Below are positions 62,101-64,000 of a DNA stretch of 64,000 nt, piece after piece (the first letter of the stretch is position 1; each line of letters starts with the position of its first letter). This DNA comes from Litsea cubeba. Lineage: Eukaryota > Streptophyta > Magnoliopsida > Laurales > Lauraceae. Below the pieces are notes generated by a model that worked only from the letters and a program-made list of their open reading frames with translations, was not told where the DNA came from and made no database searches. The stretch lies in assembly GCA_012931725.1 (NCBI GenBank), contig CM022951.1, positions 24,521,178 through 24,585,177 on the forward strand. Reading direction: 5' to 3'. The position numbers and the translations under genes are program-made.

Positions 62101-64000
62101 TCTTTGTCACGGGGACAATGTTGGCCAACCATTCAGGATGTTGTTCCTCACGGATGAAGCCGACGCTTTTGAGTTTTTGAACTTCTTGTTCAATTTTATC
62201 CATCACATATGGACGGAATCTTCTTTGGCCTTGCTTGACAGGCTTGATGTCTTCTTGAAGATTGAGTTTGTGAACTGCTATTTTGGGGTCTAAGCCTTTA
62301 TTTTGGAAAGGTTCAAGCATGGAGTTTGATGAAGAAGCATCCGATCTATGGAAGAAGATCGGTTTTTCCTTTGCTGAAGTTGCTGGAACAACGAAGGAAG
62401 CTGACGTAGGATCTTCTATGTCAGAAGTTGTCTCCATTGGAGTAAGAGCAGGCTGAACTTGTTGAGTATCAGCTTGGCTTGACGATGTGTCGTCTTCTGG
62501 CTCTGAATCCGAGTCCGTGTCTTGCATGATAGACACAAAAGAGACAACAAATTTGCCCCCAGGCTTTTGTTTTGCCTTCTTCACTTTAGTTGTGATGACC
62601 AAAGGCTTTGAAGATTTGAGGGAGATGATGAAGGGAGTTTGCATGCTCTCTTCAGATTTACCGGATGGTTTGTTTTCTTCCGGTGATTGTTGAGGAGCTT
62701 TGCCTTTATCTTTCTGGGGATTTTCAGCAAAGGATGCTGTATGCTTCTCCTCTTCTTCTTTTTCACCTTCATACATCTGTGAGTCTGCGAAGTGGATTTC
62801 TTTACCTTTGAAGGGTTTTCTGTCCACAAAGACTCGATGTATCATGCCGTCGTCGCCAACAAACTTGATGCATTGATGTAGAGTTGAAGGGACAACACCA
62901 TTCTCATGGATCCAAGGGCGTCCGAGAAGGATGTTGTAGCATGAAGGGGTCTTTATTGCATATACTGTGACCTCAGAGATAAGATCACCGATCTGCAATT
63001 TGAACCTGATTTTGCCGATAGGCCTTTGAGTACTCCCATCGTATCCAAAGATAGATACAGATGTGTGGCTCAGTTTGCTGGGTGGGATGCCCAACTCTTC
63101 AAGAGCCGATGTGGAGATAAGGTTGAGCGCAGAACCTGGGTCGATCTGAACTCTATGCATAGGCATTTCCTTGATATACCCTGTGAAGTACAGGGGTCGG
63201 TTATGCCTGGTTTCGCCAAGTAGGAGGTCATCCTTTGTGAAGGCGATGGTTGCACTGGCTGCTTTTTTAACCGAGAGGCATTCAATGCATGATCCCTCAG
63301 TTTTCTTCTTTTCTCCCTTTGAGGAGGCTTCTGAGTTTTTGACCCGGTAATCCATTTCAATTTGGAGGACTTGCGGGGCATGTTTGTCGACATCCTCATT
63401 CAGTTTTTGTAATTCTGAGATGAGATTATCACGAGTGTGCGGAGACATTCGCAACAAATCTAGGATGTGCAGACGTGCAGGTATGTGCTTGAAGTGTTCA
63501 ATCAAGTCATACTTGAAAGCCTCCTTAGGGCCTGCATGTTCATCATTGTTGCCACTAGGGGCGCTTACAACATCTTTTCCCGAAGGATTTACATATGTAA
63601 AAGAAGATTGGTTGTAATTTTTGTGGTAGTCCCGGCCAGAGCGGGTGCCTCTACCAACTTCGAGAGCTTCTTGAGAAGGGTCTTCGTTTGGAAGATTGTC
63701 TTCAGGATCAAGAGGCTGTCGTTTTTCATTTGCTGAGGATGCATCAGCAGCGGAGTTACCATCCTCAGTGATTGTGTTGCATGGAGCATTTTCCGGGAAC
63801 AAGTCCTGAACAGCATCCAGCAATCTTTCTTCTTCGTTGACTAATTCATCGTCCCAAGCATCAACGGCTGGGAATTCTTCAGTCAGGAAGGGTGTGAATT
63901 TTGAAGTCACAGTCTCAGGAGAAGAAACCTGAGAGGGTGTCATCTCAGTGAAAGTCACGTGAGATGAGGTGGCTCCAGAAGATATATTGCTAGGCGTCGC
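59105..64000 (-). CDS. pol: Tat-E polyprotein: protease, RT, two RNase H domains, integrase (N-terminus off-window)
   Basis: Open from the right edge to TGA at 59105-59107, more than 1600 codons. Order on the minus strand: acidic linker; protease with IDPGSALN (about 63125-63145) and LLGRPWIHE; reverse transcriptase (about 62290-61600, YVDD at 61772-61783); Ty3-type RNase H (about 61350-61000) with LYTRALDHSLGALLAQ, lacking the first catalytic aspartate; a second, archaeal-like RNase H (about 60905-60490) with MYFDGATRTNE, NNAAEYQAL, FGDSQLIVNQM and NIRADALAGLA, all acidic residues present; integrase zinc region (about 60190-60060); integrase core GMDIIGPI (near 59950), HDNGPQF, AEAFNK. No chromodomain. 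Protease joins reverse transcriptase directly at 62295/62296, without the 262-residue G-patch segment of Tat-B. Confidence 0.93.
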   Translation of the reverse strand, partial: ATPSNISSGATSSHVTFTEMTPSQVSSPETVTSKFTPFLTEEFPAVDAWDDELVNEEERLLDAVQDLFPENAPCNTITEDGNSAADASSANEKRQPLDPEDNLPNEDPSQEALEVGRGTRSGRDYHKNYNQSSFTYVNPSGKDVVSAPSGNNDEHAGPKEAFKYDLIEHFKHIPARLHILDLLRMSPHTRDNLISELQKLNEDVDKHAPQVLQIEMDYRVKNSEASSKGEKKKTEGSCIECLSVKKAASATIAFTKDDLLLGETRHNRPLYFTGYIKEMPMHRVQIDPGSALNLISTSALEELGIPPSKLSHTSVSIFGYDGSTQRPIGKIRFKLQIGDLISEVTVYAIKTPSCYNILLGRPWIHENGVVPSTLHQCIKFVGDDGMIHRVFVDRKPFKGKEIHFADSQMYEGEKEEEEKHTASFAENPQKDKGKAPQQSPEENKPSGKSEESMQTPFIISLKSSKPLVITTKVKKAKQKPGGKFVVSFVSIMQDTDSDSEPEDDTSSSQADTQQVQPALTPMETTSDIEDPTSASFVVPATSAKEKPIFFHRSDASSSNSMLEPFQNKGLDPKIAVHKLNLQEDIKPVKQGQRRFRPYVMDKIEQEVQKLKSVGFIREEQHPEWLANIVPVTKKNGQIRVCIDYRDLNGACPKDEFPLPIPEVMIDNTCGFERMTFMDGFSGYNQIKMHPEDEKHTSFRTPFGVYCYTVMPFGLKNAGATYQRAMMKIFQDMQHKTVECYVDDLAVKSKRKEDHLENLREVFLRLRKHKLRMNPLKCFFGVSSGKFLGFLVRKAGIELDPIKVKAILEMPSPRTLRELKGLQGRLAYIRRFISNLSGKCRPFSRLMKKGVNFVWDADCEAAFQDIKSYLTKPPVLAAPTTGKPFILYTRALDHSLGALLAQENDQRKEAALYYLSRMLVGAEHRYSPVEKECLAVMFAVQKLRHYLLFNTVYLVSRVNLLKVLVTKAGSLNARLAKWSILLSQFDIRYVPQKAIKGQALADFLAEHPLPKDSPLRDDLPDEPVYNVETFSQSASWDMYFDGATRTNEKRQLISGVGILFVSPDKYMIPHAFSLLEPCTNNAAEYQALILGLELAIESGITMLEVFGDSQLIVNQMNQKFEVRKPDLLPYYNKAQSLLQKFDICHITHIRRGENIRADALAGLAASMAIQEEENMQVTVYERRILPPLNTHQAVAECHQVVGSRISILQTPIGDWRDPFIDYIMFGILSKDPKERVSIQRRTPSFHLDIPSKILYRKSFNGVLLRCLSQQEAEETLKEVHAGLCGAHQAGPKLYDQIKRLGYYWPTMVADAMQFAKRCQQCQVHGDYIHMPPEWLHPTAISWPFEAWGMDIIGPISPPSSKGHRFIFAATDYFSKWSEAFAFNEMKTSSVLQFLRTNIICRFGIPKRFVHDNGPQFRDHRFYRFCDKYKIQSCPSTPYNPAANGLAEAFNKTLCKILKKMVSNHKRDWSDKMSEALWAYRTTVRGPTHSTPFSLVYGCEAVVPLEVQIPSLRVSLQNDMTQESNVKLRLHELDNLDERRLEAQQSIELYQARMAGSFDKKVRQRAYKKNDLVLAVKRPMVFAHKSKGKFEPKWEGPYVIDKVFSNGAYALLNMEGDRCMLPINGKFLKRYYP

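Larger units (their letters stand above)
38249..64000 (-). mobile_element. Tat-E: most complete Tat-group element, continues beyond right edge
   Basis: Its 3' LTR terminus abuts Tat-D at 38248/38249 (likely target site cttct). Components from left: 3' LTR (split by Tekay-1), polypurine tract 51655-51671, tandem repeats, accessory gene on the plus strand (52898-57674), two arrays, and the polyprotein on the minus strand (59105 to the edge). Gag, leader and 5' LTR lie outside. Both reading frames are open, making it the best candidate for a recently active Tat copy. Confidence 0.9.

Noticed and set aside
1..64000. Host protein-coding, tRNA or rRNA genes
   Set aside because: Every coding region with recognisable domains belongs to a retroelement, and the spaces between are accounted for by LTRs and element repeats. 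The tggtatcagagc sites are primer sites, not tRNA genes.

Overview
The window is plant nuclear DNA, almost certainly a heterochromatic block. It is made entirely of long terminal repeat (LTR) retrotransposons nested inside one another. I see no free-standing host gene, rRNA, tRNA or CRISPR array. The plant assignment rests on three element types: Ty3/gypsy elements of the Tat group (two RNase H domains, an extra reverse-oriented gene with a plant mobile domain), a chromodomain-bearing Tekay/Del-like Ty3 element, and Ty1/copia elements primed by initiator tRNA-Met. The species cannot be told from the sequence.

Layout. (1) 1-6717: Tat-A, minus strand: 3' LTR, 3' internal repeats, the last two exons of the accessory gene, and the C-terminal part of the integrase. 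(2) 6718-23511: Tat-B, plus strand: a 5'-truncated LTR, primer site, repeat-rich leader, gag, and pro-pol up to RNase H. Its gag is split by Copia-1 (10398-17963, duplication gactc). (3) 23512-36392: Tat-C, minus strand, inserted in Tat-B pol. Its LTR is split by Copia-2 (23929-31418, duplication caaac), and its accessory gene is cut at 36392. (4) 36393-38248: Tat-D, a plus-strand LTR inserted in the Tat-C accessory gene. (5) 38249-64000: Tat-E, minus strand, inserted in the Tat-D LTR. It has a 3' LTR, an apparently intact five-exon accessory gene on the plus strand, tandem arrays and a long polyprotein open to the right window edge. Its 3' LTR is split by Tekay-1 (39164-50192). The missing right halves of Tat-E, D, C and B should lie to the right of the window in that order.

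Coding potential. Copia-1, Copia-2 and Tekay-1 each have one uninterrupted gag-pol frame, two LTRs, a primer site, a polypurine tract and a target duplication. The Copia-1 LTRs differ by one T, and by eye the Tekay-1 LTRs differ at three sites in about 3 kb, so both are very recent. The Tat polyprotein carries protease, reverse transcriptase, a Ty3-type RNase H that has lost its first aspartate, a second (archaeal-like) RNase H and integrase.

Two observations stand out. First, the accessory gene of Tat-E has a TATA box, a 10-nt first exon, four phase-consistent introns, a plant mobile domain, a basic nuclear-signal-like stretch and a coiled coil. It runs antisense to gag-pol, and evening-element motifs lie upstream of its TATA box. 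Second, the Tat-B polyprotein contains a 786-bp in-frame segment encoding a G-patch domain, bounded by GT and AG, that is exactly absent from Tat-E. This is what reverse transcription of an alternatively spliced RNA would leave. Three unrelated LTR families also carry paired CG-rich palindromic motifs in their promoter halves.
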